Shown: in pieces, positions 53,794 through 64,000 of the stretch
Position numbering within the stretch: the first letter of the stretch is position 1
Layout: the number at the start of each line of letters is the position of its first letter
Assembly (NCBI RefSeq): GCF_001905445.1
Contig: NZ_LIVQ01000001.1
Span: forward strand, 310,001-374,000
DNA length: 64,000 nt
DNA from: Streptomyces sp. CB00455
GTDB taxonomy: Bacteria > Actinomycetota > Actinomycetes > Streptomycetales > Streptomycetaceae
Direction: 5' to 3'
Position numbers and translations under genes: made by a program
The notes under the pieces: model-generated
Seen by the model: only the letters and a program-made list of their open reading frames with translations
What the model was told of the DNA's origin: nothing
The model's database searches: none

Positions 53794-54567
53794 ATGCCGG
53801 TACTCGTCGGCACTTCCGGCTGGCAGTACCGCGACTGGGCCGGGATCCTCTATCCGCAGGGCCGGCCGCAGCGGCTCTGGCTGGAGGAGTACGCGCAGCA
53901 CTTCCCCACGGTCGAGAGCAACAACGCCTTCTACCGCCTGCCCACCCCGGAGACCTTCGCCGCGTGGCGCGCGCGCACTCCGCCCGGCTTCGTGATGGCG
54001 GTGAAGGCGAGCCGCTTCCTGACCCACATCAAGCGCCTGCGGGACCCGCAGGAGCCGGTGCACCGGCTGATGGAACACGCCGGCGCACTGGGCGACCGGC
54101 TGGGACCGGTACTGCTCCAGCTGCCGCCGACCCTGAAGGCGGATGCGCGGAGCTTGGACGCCTGCCTCGCCTGCTTCCCCTGCGGTACGCGCGTGGCCGT
54201 CGAACCGCGGCACGAGTCGTGGTGGATCCCCGAGGTGCGCGAGGTGCTGGCCGCGCGCGGGGCCGCCCTGTGCTGGGCCGACCGGGGTTCGCGGCCCGTG
54301 ACTCCGCTGTGGCGGACGACCGACTGGGGATACGTCCGCTTCCACGAGGGGCGGGCCCGGCCCGCGCCCCGGTACGGCCGGACGGCCCTGGCGTCCTGGG
54401 TCCGGCGCATCACCGAGGCGTGGCCGCCGGCCGGCTGCGACGTCTACGCCTACTTCAACAACGATCACGGCGGGGCCGCCGTCGTCGACGCCCGGACGTT
54501 CCGACGTCTCCTCGGGGACGACGCCGGCGCCGCTCCCCCGGACGGCCGGGACCGCCCGCTCCCGTAG
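53794..54567 (+). CDS. DUF72 family protein
   Basis: 257 residues, GGGAGGTGAG upstream. DUF72 TIM-barrel-like features: VGTSGWQYRDWAGILYPQG, VESNNAFYRLPTPETFAAWR, FVMAVKASRFLTHIKRL, LLQLPPTLKAD, VEPRHESWW and a late DVYAYFNNDHGGAAV. YecE-like proteins of unknown biochemistry, sometimes linked to DNA repair or metal metabolism. Alone. Confidence 0.93.
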   Translation: MPVLVGTSGWQYRDWAGILYPQGRPQRLWLEEYAQHFPTVESNNAFYRLPTPETFAAWRARTPPGFVMAVKASRFLTHIKRLRDPQEPVHRLMEHAGALGDRLGPVLLQLPPTLKADARSLDACLACFPCGTRVAVEPRHESWWIPEVREVLAARGAALCWADRGSRPVTPLWRTTDWGYVRFHEGRARPAPRYGRTALASWVRRITEAWPPAGCDVYAYFNNDHGGAAVVDARTFRRLLGDDAGAAPPDGRDRPLP

Positions 54568-54601
54568 GCCCACCGGCCCGCATGTCCGTAGGGGGCGCCC
54601 C

Positions 54602-56722
<2,121 letters not shown>

Positions 56723-57100
56723 GCAGGAAGGTAAGCACGGGAGGGGGCGCCCCGCCGGGTATCCGCACCCTCCCGTGCGCCGCCGCGCCGCTGCGTCGTG
56801 CGGCGCGCCGGGGCGTCGCGTCACCGCCCGCGGAGGCGACGTGCACCGCGGCACCAGGTGCGGCGGGCGCCGGGCGGGAACGGGGGCGCGAAAACGCCCC
56901 GGCGCCGGTCGCGCGCGCCCGCGCGCCCACGCGCCCGCCGTAGCGACCGGATCCGCCCCGCGCTGCCCAGTGGGCTGACGTGGGGGCCCTGTGAGTGCCA
57001 CGATGGTCCGTGCTTCAACAGTGTGCCGGTCCGGACGCGATGAGAGCGGCGCCAGCGCGTCCCGGAGACCAGCCCCACCCCACGAAAGGGCGGACATCCC
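56723..57100. other. Divergent intergenic region between glgX and the methyltransferase/terpene operon
   Basis: 378 bp. Contains a hairpin GGGGCG/CGCCCC with loop CGAAAA (56883-56900) and an adjoining alternating CG-rich run (to about 56940). The promoter of the rightward operon should lie between 56950 and 57080. No gene seen. Confidence 0.45.
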
Positions 57101-58021
57101 ATGCGCGTCACACCACTCGTGTCGTCCTTAGGCCGCGACCGGGGCTCGACAGCGGACGATCCCGTGCGCCTCTACTACAGCCGCAAGACACAGGAGATCC
57201 TCCACAAGTACGGCCCGGGCCCGCGCGTGCACTTCCACGTGGGGCTGTATCCCGACGGCCCACCGCCTCCCACCACCGTCGCCCAGGGCGTGCTGCAGCA
57301 GCGGCTGCTGGACGCGCAGGAGCGGATAGTCGGGCACGCGGCCCGGTCGTGGGGCGCCTGCGAGGCGCCGCCCCGCCGGGTCCTGGACATCGGCTGCGGA
57401 CTGGGCGGCACCTCGCTCTACTGGGCGCAGGAGCACGGGTCGTCGGTCACCGGCCTCACCGTCGCGGCGCAGCACCTGCCGATCGTCCGGCACTTCGCCC
57501 GCCAGGCAGGGGTCGGTGACCGGGTGGAACCCGTCCTGGCCGATGTGCACGACCTGGACGAGATCCGTGCCTACGACGCCGCCTACGCCAACGAGAGCAG
57601 CGGCTACACCGACCGAGCCCGCCTCTTCGAGGTCGTCGGCCGGGCGCTGGAGCCCGGCGGATGGTTCGGGATCCAGGAACACTTCCTGTGCCGCACCGAA
57701 TGGTCCGACTTCATCGACGGCTACTACAGGACGCGGCTGGCCACCCGTGACGACTACCTCGTCGCGGCCGAGGCGGCCGGCTTCGAGCTGGTGCAGGACG
57801 AGGACGTGACCGGCTCGGTGGCGGAGTTCTGGGTGCAGTCCATGGCGTGGAACACCGCGGAGCTCGACCGGATCCGGGCGGGAGCCGGCGGTGAACCGGG
57901 TGCCTGGAGCGCCGAACGGCTGGAGCAGTCGACGATCGCGCACAGCACGTTCTTCCGGCTCTGGCGCGACCACGCGGTGGAGACGCGGCTGCTGCGCTTC
58001 CGGCTCCGGGGCGGCCGGTGA
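57101..58021 (+). CDS. SAM-dependent methyltransferase paired with a terpene synthase
   Basis: 306 residues. Motif [17 protein letters not shown] is at about 94-109, and post-[21 protein letters not shown]. The N-terminus has [20 protein letters not shown], and a central [20 protein letters not shown] corresponds to the acidic substrate-proximal loop of this methyltransferase superfamily. Gene pairing (GTGA overlap with a class I terpene synthase) suggests an isoprenyl-diphosphate C-methyltransferase. The N-terminal YYSRKTQ-type region differs from my recollection of GPP 2-C-methyltransferase, so the substrate (IPP, GPP or FPP) is open. GGGCGGA precedes the ATG. Confidence 0.85.
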   Translation: MRVTPLVSSLGRDRGSTADDPVRLYYSRKTQEILHKYGPGPRVHFHVGLYPDGPPPPTTVAQGVLQQRLLDAQERIVGHAARSWGACEAPPRRVLDIGCGLGGTSLYWAQEHGSSVTGLTVAAQHLPIVRHFARQAGVGDRVEPVLADVHDLDEIRAYDAAYANESSGYTDRARLFEVVGRALEPGGWFGIQEHFLCRTEWSDFIDGYYRTRLATRDDYLVAAEAAGFELVQDEDVTGSVAEFWVQSMAWNTAELDRIRAGAGGEPGAWSAERLEQSTIAHSTFFRLWRDHAVETRLLRFRLRGGR

Positions 58022-59178
58022 CCGCGCACGCCGCCGCTTCCCTGGGGGGCGCGCGTCCCTCCCCGCCCGGCGTGCGTCCCTCCCCGCCCGGCCTGCGTCC
58101 CTCCCGGCTCGGTGCGCGGCTGCCCGCCTTCTACTGCCCCTTGGAGCGCGGCCTCGTCCATCCCGCGGCGAAGGAGGTGGAGGCCCGGGCGGTCGAGTGG
58201 CTGGACGGCTTCGGCCTGTACCCCGATCCGGTGGAGCGCGCGTGGGGTCTCGCCACCCGCAGCGCCGACTTCTCCTCCCGCATCATCCCGAGCGGGAACG
58301 CGGAGGCCCTGCTGCTGTTCACCCAGTGGAACTACTGGGCCAACGCCGTCGACGACTGGCAGGATTCCGGCTCCGACGAGGTGGGGACCGATGCCGTCGT
58401 CGAGCACGGCGTACGGCTCCTGCGGACCATCGAGGACCCGGGGGTGTCCGTCCTGCCCGACGGTCCCATGACGCGCGCGCTGGTGGACCTGGTGCACCGC
58501 ACCCATGCCGCGCTCGGCCCCTTCGAACTGCGCAGGTTCACCGAGGGGACACGGGACTGGCTGCTCGGGGCGGCATGGCGGGCCGCGCAGGCGGGGACGG
58601 GCACCATGCCCGCGCTGAACGACTTCGTCGCCATGGGACCGCTGGCGAACGGTACGCGCTTCTCGCTCACCTGGTCCGACGTCGTCCGCGGGAACCGGCT
58701 GCCGCCGGACGTGCTCTGCTCGCCGCCCCTGACGGCGCTGACGGATGCGGCCGGTTTCGTCGTCAGCGCGGACAACGACCTGTTCTCCTACGACAAGGAC
58801 GACCACCTGGAGCCGCGCGAGGTGAACCTCGTCAATGTCCTCGCCGCACAGGAGGACTGCTCCCCCGCCGAGGCGGTGCCGCTCGCCGTGGGCCTGCGCG
58901 ACCGGGTGATGGTCCTGTTCACCGCGCTGCGGACGAGGCTGGAGCAGGGCGCGGACGAGGAACTGCGCTGCCATCTCTCGGCGTTGGGGCACTACGTCGC
59001 CGGCTGCATCGCATGGCAGAGCCGGGCCCCCCGTTACGCCAGTCCGCGCAACCGGTTCGAACTCCCGCAAGCCCAGGCCCGGTTCGCCATCCGGTTCACC
59101 GACGTGCCCAGTGACACCCGGACCGGGCCGCCGGATCTGCCGGCCCTCGCCTCCTGGTGGCGCTGGGTGCGCAACTGA
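58018..59178 (+). CDS. Class I terpene synthase
   Basis: 386 residues from the GTG overlapping the methyltransferase stop. The Asp-rich motif is D112-D113-W-Q-D116 ([13 protein letters not shown]). The NSE triad is N253-D254-L-F-S257-Y-D-K-D261, and an RY pair lies in [13 protein letters not shown] about 80 residues later, so the active site is complete. The N-terminal 35 residues are three Pro/Arg repeats (RPSPPG), like the disordered N-terminus of 2-methylisoborneol synthase, but the Asp-rich motif is not the DDCYCED reported for that enzyme. Product unpredicted; probably a methylated (C11 or C16) terpene. Confidence 0.88.
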   Translation: MTAHAAASLGGARPSPPGVRPSPPGLRPSRLGARLPAFYCPLERGLVHPAAKEVEARAVEWLDGFGLYPDPVERAWGLATRSADFSSRIIPSGNAEALLLFTQWNYWANAVDDWQDSGSDEVGTDAVVEHGVRLLRTIEDPGVSVLPDGPMTRALVDLVHRTHAALGPFELRRFTEGTRDWLLGAAWRAAQAGTGTMPALNDFVAMGPLANGTRFSLTWSDVVRGNRLPPDVLCSPPLTALTDAAGFVVSADNDLFSYDKDDHLEPREVNLVNVLAAQEDCSPAEAVPLAVGLRDRVMVLFTALRTRLEQGADEELRCHLSALGHYVAGCIAWQSRAPRYASPRNRFELPQAQARFAIRFTDVPSDTRTGPPDLPALASWWRWVRN

Positions 59179-59192
59179 CCGGCACGACATGC

Positions 59193-59236
59193 CTCCGAGG
59201 GCCCCTGGAACCGCCGTGCGGCCGGGGCCCTCGGAG
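59193..59236. terminator. Bidirectional terminator between terpene synthase and P450
   Basis: 13-bp perfect arms CTCCGAGGGCCCC (59193-59205) and GGGGCCCTCGGAG (59224-59236), loop 18 nt, in the 71-bp gap of convergent genes. Confidence 0.8.
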
Positions 59237-59249
59237 CGGGAGGCCCGCG

Positions 59250-60662
59250 TCAGCGGCGGCCGAGCAGGCGGCGCCACCAGCTGACGCCGCGCCGGTGGCC
59301 GGCGACCGTGGGGGCCTGCGTCGGCTGCGGCGGGATCAGGGCGTGCCGCGGCGGGGCAGACGGCTGCACGGGGTGCCCGGCCGTCTCGGGCGGCTGGGGT
59401 GGTGCTTGTGGCACCGGTCGCGGAGCGAACCGTACCGGCAGCGACAGCAGGTGGCGCGACATGAGGGTGCCGCGCCACTGGAGTTCGCCCGCGTCGACCG
59501 CCAGCTGGAGGTCGGGCAGCCGGTCCAGCAGGACCTCGATCCCGGTGTCGGCGATCGCCCGGCCGACGTCCTGGCCGGGGCACTCGTGCGGTCCGCTGCC
59601 GAAGGCCAGGTGGGAGCGGTTGCCGAGGACGGAGGCGGCGGGATCGGGCCGGATCTGCGGATCGACGTTGCCCGCGGCCAGGCCGAGCAGGAGCATGTCG
59701 CCGGCCTTCACCTGCTGGTCGCCGAGCAGGGTGTCTCCGGTGGCCCACCGTCCGATGATCGTGTTGATGGGCGGGTCGTCCCACAGGACCTGCTCCAGGG
59801 CGTCGGGCAGGGTCATGTGGCCGCCGGAGAGGCTCGCGCGGAAGCGCGGGTCCGTCAGTACGGTCCGCAGTGTGTTGGCGATGAGGTTGGCAGTGGTCTC
59901 GTAGGCCGCGATCAGGACGACGCGCAGGTGCATCAGCACTTCGGTGTCGCTCAGGTTCGCGGGGTGTTCGAGCAGCCAGGAGGCCAGGTCACGAGCCGGC
60001 TGGGCCTTGCGCTCCACGACCAGCTGCTCCAGCGTCGTGGTGACGTAGCGGTCGCTCTGGAGGGCCGTCGCGGTTCCCTGGAGCATGTCGCGTGCCGCGT
60101 TGACCAGCATGGGTCCGTGTTCGTCGGGCGCTCCGACGAGCTGCGTCATGACCAGCATGGGGAGCTGGTCGGAGAAGGCGGCGACCAGATCGGCGTACCC
60201 GTCGGCCGCGATCCGGTCGACGAGCTGGTTGGCGAAGCGGGTCACGTAGCGGCGGATGCCGCGCTTGTCGAAGCGCTCCAGGGACTCCACCACGGCTCCG
60301 CGCAGCCGCTCGTGGACGGGCCCGTCGGTGAAGTTGCACACGGGCCCCCAGGTGACCATGGGGCCGAGCGGGGTGTCGGGCGGTACCCGGCCCTCCTTCA
60401 TGTCGCGCCAGCCCCGGGGGTCGCGGGCGAAGCGCGACGGGGTGCGCGCCACCTCCAGGTTCTCCCGGTGGCCGAGGACCAGCCACGCCCGGAGGTCGCC
60501 GCTGACCAGCACGGGGGCAACCGGCCCGTGCTCGGCCCGCAGCTTCTCGTACAGCCCCAGGGGGTCGGTCTGCGCCTCCGGGCCGTGGAGGCGGTACAGG
60601 CCGCCCCAGGCTCCCGCCGTGTGGGCGGGGCACTCGGGCGGAGGGGTGGGGTGGGTGCTCAC
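59250..60662 (-). CDS. cvnE: CYP157-like cytochrome P450 of the conservon, lacking ExxR
   Basis: 470 residues from the GTG at 60662 (GTGA overlap with the GTPase gene). The heme loop FGSGPHECPGQ supplies C361. The I-helix has AAYETT (252-257). The K-helix reads E290-Q-V-L-W294, so the arginine of the otherwise nearly universal ExxR motif is replaced by Leu, as known for the CYP157 family. The N-terminus is Pro-rich and the C-terminus (after about 415) is a Pro-rich tail. Conservon P450s in Streptomyces typically lie at the operon end; substrate unknown. Confidence 0.9.
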   Translation of the reverse strand: MSTHPTPPPECPAHTAGAWGGLYRLHGPEAQTDPLGLYEKLRAEHGPVAPVLVSGDLRAWLVLGHRENLEVARTPSRFARDPRGWRDMKEGRVPPDTPLGPMVTWGPVCNFTDGPVHERLRGAVVESLERFDKRGIRRYVTRFANQLVDRIAADGYADLVAAFSDQLPMLVMTQLVGAPDEHGPMLVNAARDMLQGTATALQSDRYVTTTLEQLVVERKAQPARDLASWLLEHPANLSDTEVLMHLRVVLIAAYETTANLIANTLRTVLTDPRFRASLSGGHMTLPDALEQVLWDDPPINTIIGRWATGDTLLGDQQVKAGDMLLLGLAAGNVDPQIRPDPAASVLGNRSHLAFGSGPHECPGQDVGRAIADTGIEVLLDRLPDLQLAVDAGELQWRGTLMSRHLLSLPVRFAPRPVPQAPPQPPETAGHPVQPSAPPRHALIPPQPTQAPTVAGHRRGVSWWRRLLGRR

Positions 60663-61279
60663 ATTGCCTCCTGGGTCGCTGCCTGGGAGTGCAGGTAGCG
60701 CATGAGGGTCAGCAGGACATCGCGGGAGGAGTCCCGTCGTCTGGCGTCGCAGACGACGATCGGTACGGCGGGGGGCAGATCGAGCGCCTCGCGCAGGTCC
60801 TCCAGCGGGTGATCGGGGGCGCCGGGGAAAGAATTGACGGCGACGACGAAGGGGACGCCCCGCTCCTCCAGCCGTCCGATGACGTCGAAGCTGATCTCCA
60901 GCCGGCGGGTGTCGAGGAGGACGACCGCGCCGAGCGCGCCTTCGAAGAGCCCGCGCCAGAGGAACCAGAAGCGCTCCTGCCCGGGTGTCCCGAACAGGTA
61001 CAGGACCAGTTCGTCGTTGACGCTGATGCGGCCGAAGTCCATGGCCACGGTCGTGGTGGTCTTGCGTGCCACGCCCCGGGTGTCGTCGACGCCTATGCCG
61101 GCCTGGGTCATCGTCTCCTCGGTGGTCAGCGGTTTGATCTCGCTGACCGCGCCCACCATCGTCGTCTTGCCCACGCCGAAGCCGCCGACGACGACGACCT
61201 TGACGGCGGCCGCCGCCGTCTGCGGCAGTATGTCCGCATCGCGCGGCCCGGCGGGCGCGTCAGAGTTTCTGAAGTCCAT
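60659..61279 (-). CDS. cvnD: Conservon GTPase (CvnD)
   Basis: 206 residues. Walker A GGFGVGKTT is at about 32-40, switch-region ETMTQAGIGVDDTRG, FGTPGQERFWFLWRGLF replacing the DxxGQ motif (as normal for this family) and VAVNSFPG as the guanine motif. MglA-like small GTPase of conservons, proposed to associate with the membrane complex of kinase, Roadblock and DUF742 proteins. Overlaps the DUF742 gene by 20 bp. Confidence 0.94.
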   Translation of the reverse strand: MDFRNSDAPAGPRDADILPQTAAAAVKVVVVGGFGVGKTTMVGAVSEIKPLTTEETMTQAGIGVDDTRGVARKTTTTVAMDFGRISVNDELVLYLFGTPGQERFWFLWRGLFEGALGAVVLLDTRRLEISFDVIGRLEERGVPFVVAVNSFPGAPDHPLEDLREALDLPPAVPIVVCDARRRDSSRDVLLTLMRYLHSQAATQEAM

Positions 61280-61619
61280 CGATCACTGCCTCGATCAGAG
61301 CAAGGTCGGGTAGCTGTGCGGCGGGAACGGGCGGGCGGACCTGCACGCGCCGAGCGGCCATCAGGTCACCGACCAGCACGGTGACGGCGCTCACGGGCAG
61401 ACCGGCGTACGCGGCGATCTCGGCCACCGACAGCGGTGACTGGCACATCCGCAGGATGGCCGCCTGTTCGGGCTGCATCCCGGACCGGGCGGCCGCCTTG
61501 GCCACGACCAGGGTCACGAGATCCAGGTGGACGGCGGTGGAAGGCCCGCTGCGTCCGCCGGTGATGACGTAGAGCCGTTCCGGACTGCTGTCCTCCCAGC
61601 TTGCGGGCGGTTCACTCAC
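61260..61619 (-). CDS. cvnC: DUF742 protein (CvnC)
   Basis: 119 residues from the GTG at 61619 (GTGA overlap). DUF742 signature: RLYVITGGRSGPSTAVHLDL, then AAILRMCQSPLSVAEIAAYA and GLPVSAVTVLVGDLMAARRV, a helix-turn-helix-like C-terminus. Third component of the conservon. Acts with CvnB and CvnD; no DNA binding shown in general. Confidence 0.94.
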   Translation of the reverse strand: MSEPPASWEDSSPERLYVITGGRSGPSTAVHLDLVTLVVAKAAARSGMQPEQAAILRMCQSPLSVAEIAAYAGLPVSAVTVLVGDLMAARRVQVRPPVPAAQLPDLALIEAVIDGLQKL

Positions 61620-62023
61620 GCGGGTTGCCCGTCATGTCGCGGTGGGCTGCTCAGGTGGTCCCCCATCCGGGACACCAGGTTGCGCATCTGTGCACCCATC
61701 AGGCCCGCGTCGACTCCCTCGTCGGCGAGGACCGCGAGGTAGGAGCCGTCGCCGGCGGCCATCAGGTAGAAGAAGCCGCCGTCCATCTCGATCACGACCA
61801 GGCGCATCCTGCCCTCGGAGCGGGGCAGTTCGGCGGCGACCGCTCCGGCGAGGCTCTGCAGGCCCGCGCAGGCCGCCGCCAGGCGGTCGGCGGTGTCGGT
61901 CTCGGCCCCGTACTGCGCCACGCAGAGGCCGTCCGCGGACAGTACGATCACGTGCCGCGTCTGCGGCACTCCGGCGGCCAGGTCCTTGAGCATCCAGTCC
62001 ATGCTGCTTCGCTGAGTCATCAT
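61616..62023 (-). CDS. cvnB: Roadblock/LC7 protein (CvnB)
   Basis: 135 residues. Roadblock fold: DWMLKDLAAGVPQTRHVIVL, SADGLCVAQY, ADRLAAACAGLQSLAGAVAA and FFYLMAAGDGSYLAVLADEG. MglB-like GTPase regulator of the conservon. Starts 3 bp after the kinase stop and overlaps cvnC by GTGA. Confidence 0.95.
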   Translation of the reverse strand: MMTQRSSMDWMLKDLAAGVPQTRHVIVLSADGLCVAQYGAETDTADRLAAACAGLQSLAGAVAAELPRSEGRMRLVVIEMDGGFFYLMAAGDGSYLAVLADEGVDAGLMGAQMRNLVSRMGDHLSSPPRHDGQPA

Positions 62024-62026
62024 CGT

Positions 62027-63559
62027 TTACGCCCCTTTGGTCGCTGAACCCGACGCGTCCTGGGCGTCCTGGGCGTCTTGGCCGGGTGCGCCGGACAGTC
62101 CGCTGTGGAACGCCTCCAGCCACATGCCGGGGCCGGGGTCCTGGGCCGAGTACGGCTGTACGGCCGGCCGGGCGTCGGAGGTGGTGGCACGGTCCTTGCG
62201 GCGGCGCTGCGGCAGCCCGTTCGCGCTGCGATCGGCGGCCGGCCCGCCGGTGACGGGCACCGGCCTGGGGGCGGGGGCCGCGACCGGCCGGGGCACGGGC
62301 ACGCCGGCCCCCGAGCGGTCGCCGGGCTGCTCGCGCGGCGCCGGGGCCACGGCCCTGGGCCCCGAGGAGGAGCCGATGCCGTGGGCGAGGCCCGTCGCGG
62401 CGGACGCCATGGTGATCAGGTGCTGCGGCACGATGACGACCGCGCGGACACCGCCGTACGCGGAGGAGCGCAGGGAGACCTGGAACCCGTAGGCCTGCGC
62501 CAGCCGGCCGACGACCGCGAGACCGAGCCTCGGGGTCTCGCCCAGGTCGTTGAGGTCGATGCCGGACTGCGCCTGCGCCAGCATCCGCTCGGCCCGTCTG
62601 CGGGCCTCTTCGCTCATGCTCAGCCCGCCGTCCTCGATCTCCACGGCGATGCCCGACTGCACCTCGACGGCCGTGAGGTGGACCCGTGTGTGCGGCGGCG
62701 AGTACCGGGTGGCGTTGTCCAGCAGTTCCGCGAGGGTGTGGATCAGCGGTTCCACGATCGGGCCGACGACGGCGACCTCGGACACCGAGTGGAGCTCCAC
62801 CCGCTGGTAGTCGATGATCCTCGACATGGCGCCGCGCAGCACGCTGTACAGGGTGACGGCGCGACTCCACTGCCGGCCGGGCCGCGCGCCGCCGAGGACC
62901 GAGATGGAGTCGGCGAGCCGGCCGATCAGGGCGGTGCCGTGGTCCAGGCGCAGGAGGTCGCCGAAGACGTCGGGGTTGTGGCCGTGCCGGTCCTCCATCT
63001 CGCGCATCTCGTGCGCCTGCTGGTGGACGATCGCCTGCACGCGGCGGGCGATGTTGACGAAGGCCCGCTGGGCCGAGTCGCGCAGGCTCTCCTCGTTGTC
63101 GACCGCGTCGATGACGTGGGCCAGCACGGCCTGGAGGGCGCCCCTGAAGCGCGGGGTCAGCGCACCGTCGTCGCCCCAGCGGGTGCCCTGTCCGCCGCGC
63201 CCGCCCAGTGAGGTGAGGACGTCTTCGGGCAGCTCACCCCTGCGCAGCCGCTCGATGGCCTCGGTGAGCACCACCTGGGACAGGCGCACCGCCTCGGTCT
63301 CCTGCCGGGCCAGGGTGTGCTTGAGCGCCGCCAGCTCGGCGAGCCGGGCGGTGAGGGCGCGGCCGCGCCGCACCGCTTCGACGAAGAGCACGGCGGTGCA
63401 GGCGGCCCCGACGGCGATCCAGGCGGTGCGGAACGGTTCCGAGGAGGACGCGAGCGCCCCGGCCACGCAGGCGGCGGCGACGGCCGCGGCGGCGGCCGGC
63501 ATCCGGCTCGTCCCCACCCCCGGGCGAGCGGCTTCGGGTGGAATATCTTTTTGCTCCAT
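62027..63559 (-). CDS. cvnA: Conservon sensor kinase (CvnA)
   Basis: 510 residues from the ATG at 63559 (GAGGA upstream). Two N-terminal membrane segments (AAAAAVAAACVAGALA; TAWIAVGAACTAVLFVEAVR) lead into a helical dimer region and a HATPase: ELLDNATRYSPPHTRVHLT (N-box) and LGLAVVGRLAQAYGFQVSLR. The region VQAIVHQQAHEMREMEDRHG replaces a classic H-box, typical of nitrate/conservon kinases. The C-terminal 130 residues are disordered and Pro/Gln rich. First gene of the cvn operon. Confidence 0.94.
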   Translation of the reverse strand: MEQKDIPPEAARPGVGTSRMPAAAAAVAAACVAGALASSSEPFRTAWIAVGAACTAVLFVEAVRRGRALTARLAELAALKHTLARQETEAVRLSQVVLTEAIERLRRGELPEDVLTSLGGRGGQGTRWGDDGALTPRFRGALQAVLAHVIDAVDNEESLRDSAQRAFVNIARRVQAIVHQQAHEMREMEDRHGHNPDVFGDLLRLDHGTALIGRLADSISVLGGARPGRQWSRAVTLYSVLRGAMSRIIDYQRVELHSVSEVAVVGPIVEPLIHTLAELLDNATRYSPPHTRVHLTAVEVQSGIAVEIEDGGLSMSEEARRRAERMLAQAQSGIDLNDLGETPRLGLAVVGRLAQAYGFQVSLRSSAYGGVRAVVIVPQHLITMASAATGLAHGIGSSSGPRAVAPAPREQPGDRSGAGVPVPRPVAAPAPRPVPVTGGPAADRSANGLPQRRRKDRATTSDARPAVQPYSAQDPGPGMWLEAFHSGLSGAPGQDAQDAQDASGSATKGA

Positions 63560-64000
63560 CGGCGTCCTCGAACCATCGAAAGAAGAGATCTTCTGACCGG
63601 TGGGCGGGAGCTTAACTACGGCCAACTGCCCGCACGCGGGCTTTCGTCGGAGTTCATCGGACCGGAGGACCTGTTACGCGCCATTGCCAACGCGGAATTC
63701 CGGAGCCGGCGGGGATCCGCGCACGGTGGGCCGCGGAGTAGTGGGAGGTGGACCGCGTGCCGGACCGTATGCGACAGGGAAATTCGAACTTTTATTCCGT
63801 CTAATTCCAGCCGCAATTGATGTGTTCGGAAGTGGTGTACCGGCCGCAAGTGCGCTATAAGCGCGCCGGCGGGCGCCCCGCAGGATGCCCGTGAGGATGC
63901 CGGGTCGCAGGTCAGCGTGGCGGGGGTCAGTGTGGCGGGGGCGACCCAGTGGCGGCCGGGGCGCGGCGCAGCGGCGGCGGACGGGCTCCCCAAGGCTTCG
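63560..64000. other. Region upstream of the conservon to the window edge
   Basis: 441 bp. The stretch 63750-63860 is unusually AT-rich for this genome (gaacttttattccgtctaat) and probably holds the cvn promoter. Beyond 63880 short direct repeats of gtcag(c/t)gtggcggggg occur. No gene is convincingly supported; a partial gene beyond the edge cannot be excluded. Confidence 0.4.

Noticed and set aside
56883..56940. CG-rich hairpin and alternating purine-pyrimidine run considered as an origin or attachment site
   Set aside because: No integrase, direct repeats or tRNA nearby; a generic high-GC feature.
63616..63993. Minus-strand ORF of 125 codons at the right edge
   Set aside because: No domain-like pattern, poor codon bias, and it covers the AT-rich probable promoter of the conservon.

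Overview
The window is high-GC actinobacterial DNA, almost certainly from a Streptomyces species or close relative. The evidence is third-position G/C preference, many GTG starts in GTGA/ATGA overlaps, a Streptomyces-type isorenieratene carotenoid locus in two opposed operons, a conservon (histidine kinase, Roadblock, DUF742, GTPase, CYP157-like P450), repeated partner-switching genes (STAS, SpoIIE-type phosphatase, HATPase) and leaderless promoters. No rRNA, tRNA, CRISPR array or intact insertion sequence was recognised. The window reads as accessory chromosome, such as an arm or sub-arm region.

Layout. 1-6.4 kb: a STAS gene cut by the left edge, a VOC protein, small secreted proteins, an ECF42-type sigma factor with its DGPF partner behind a matching ECF42 promoter, a YhgE/Pip-like membrane protein, two very small membrane proteins and a decayed Rhs C-terminus. 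6.7-15.2 kb: crtY-crtT-crtU (+) facing crtE-crtI-crtB-crtV (-). This set is sufficient in principle for GGPP to phytoene to lycopene to beta-carotene to isorenieratene. 15.3-23 kb: an SRPBCC protein, a YfcE-like phosphoesterase, a CASTOR/POLLUX-like channel, secreted proteins and lipoproteins, an MFS exporter and a leaderless DUF4916 gene. 23.1-25.8 kb: a STAS plus PAS-GAF-GAF-PP2C stress-signalling pair.

25.9-30.2 kb: a rifamycin-monooxygenase-like flavoprotein preceded by a rifamycin-associated-element-like palindrome, an SDR, a fragment of a diflavin reductase and a Tat/lipoprotein alpha/beta hydrolase. 30.2-33.8 kb: an operon of REC-thioredoxin-reductase fusion, cNMP-binding histidine kinase and UBP zinc finger. 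34.1-45 kb: an Xi-class GST, a flavoprotein, an MmpL pump with divergent MarR, a serine beta-lactamase-fold hydrolase, a cupin with divergent MarR and a 25-bp palindrome, an AhpD-fold protein lacking its cysteines, a GlsB-type membrane protein and an aldehyde dehydrogenase. 45.2-48.4 kb: an RsbQ/RsbP/STAS operon and an RsbW-like ATPase. 49.0-53.0 kb: four overlapping glycosyltransferases. 53.1-56.7 kb: MscL with a zinc-ribbon tail, a DUF72 protein and GlgX.

57.1-63.6 kb: a two-gene methyltransferase/terpene-synthase operon converges on the conservon operon, whose last gene is a P450 lacking the ExxR motif. The terpene operon is the strongest candidate for undescribed chemistry. It resembles 2-methylisoborneol loci in gene pairing, but the cyclase motif is DDWQD, the cyclic-nucleotide-binding partner is absent and the methyltransferase does not carry the sequence features I associate with GPP 2-C-methyltransferase.
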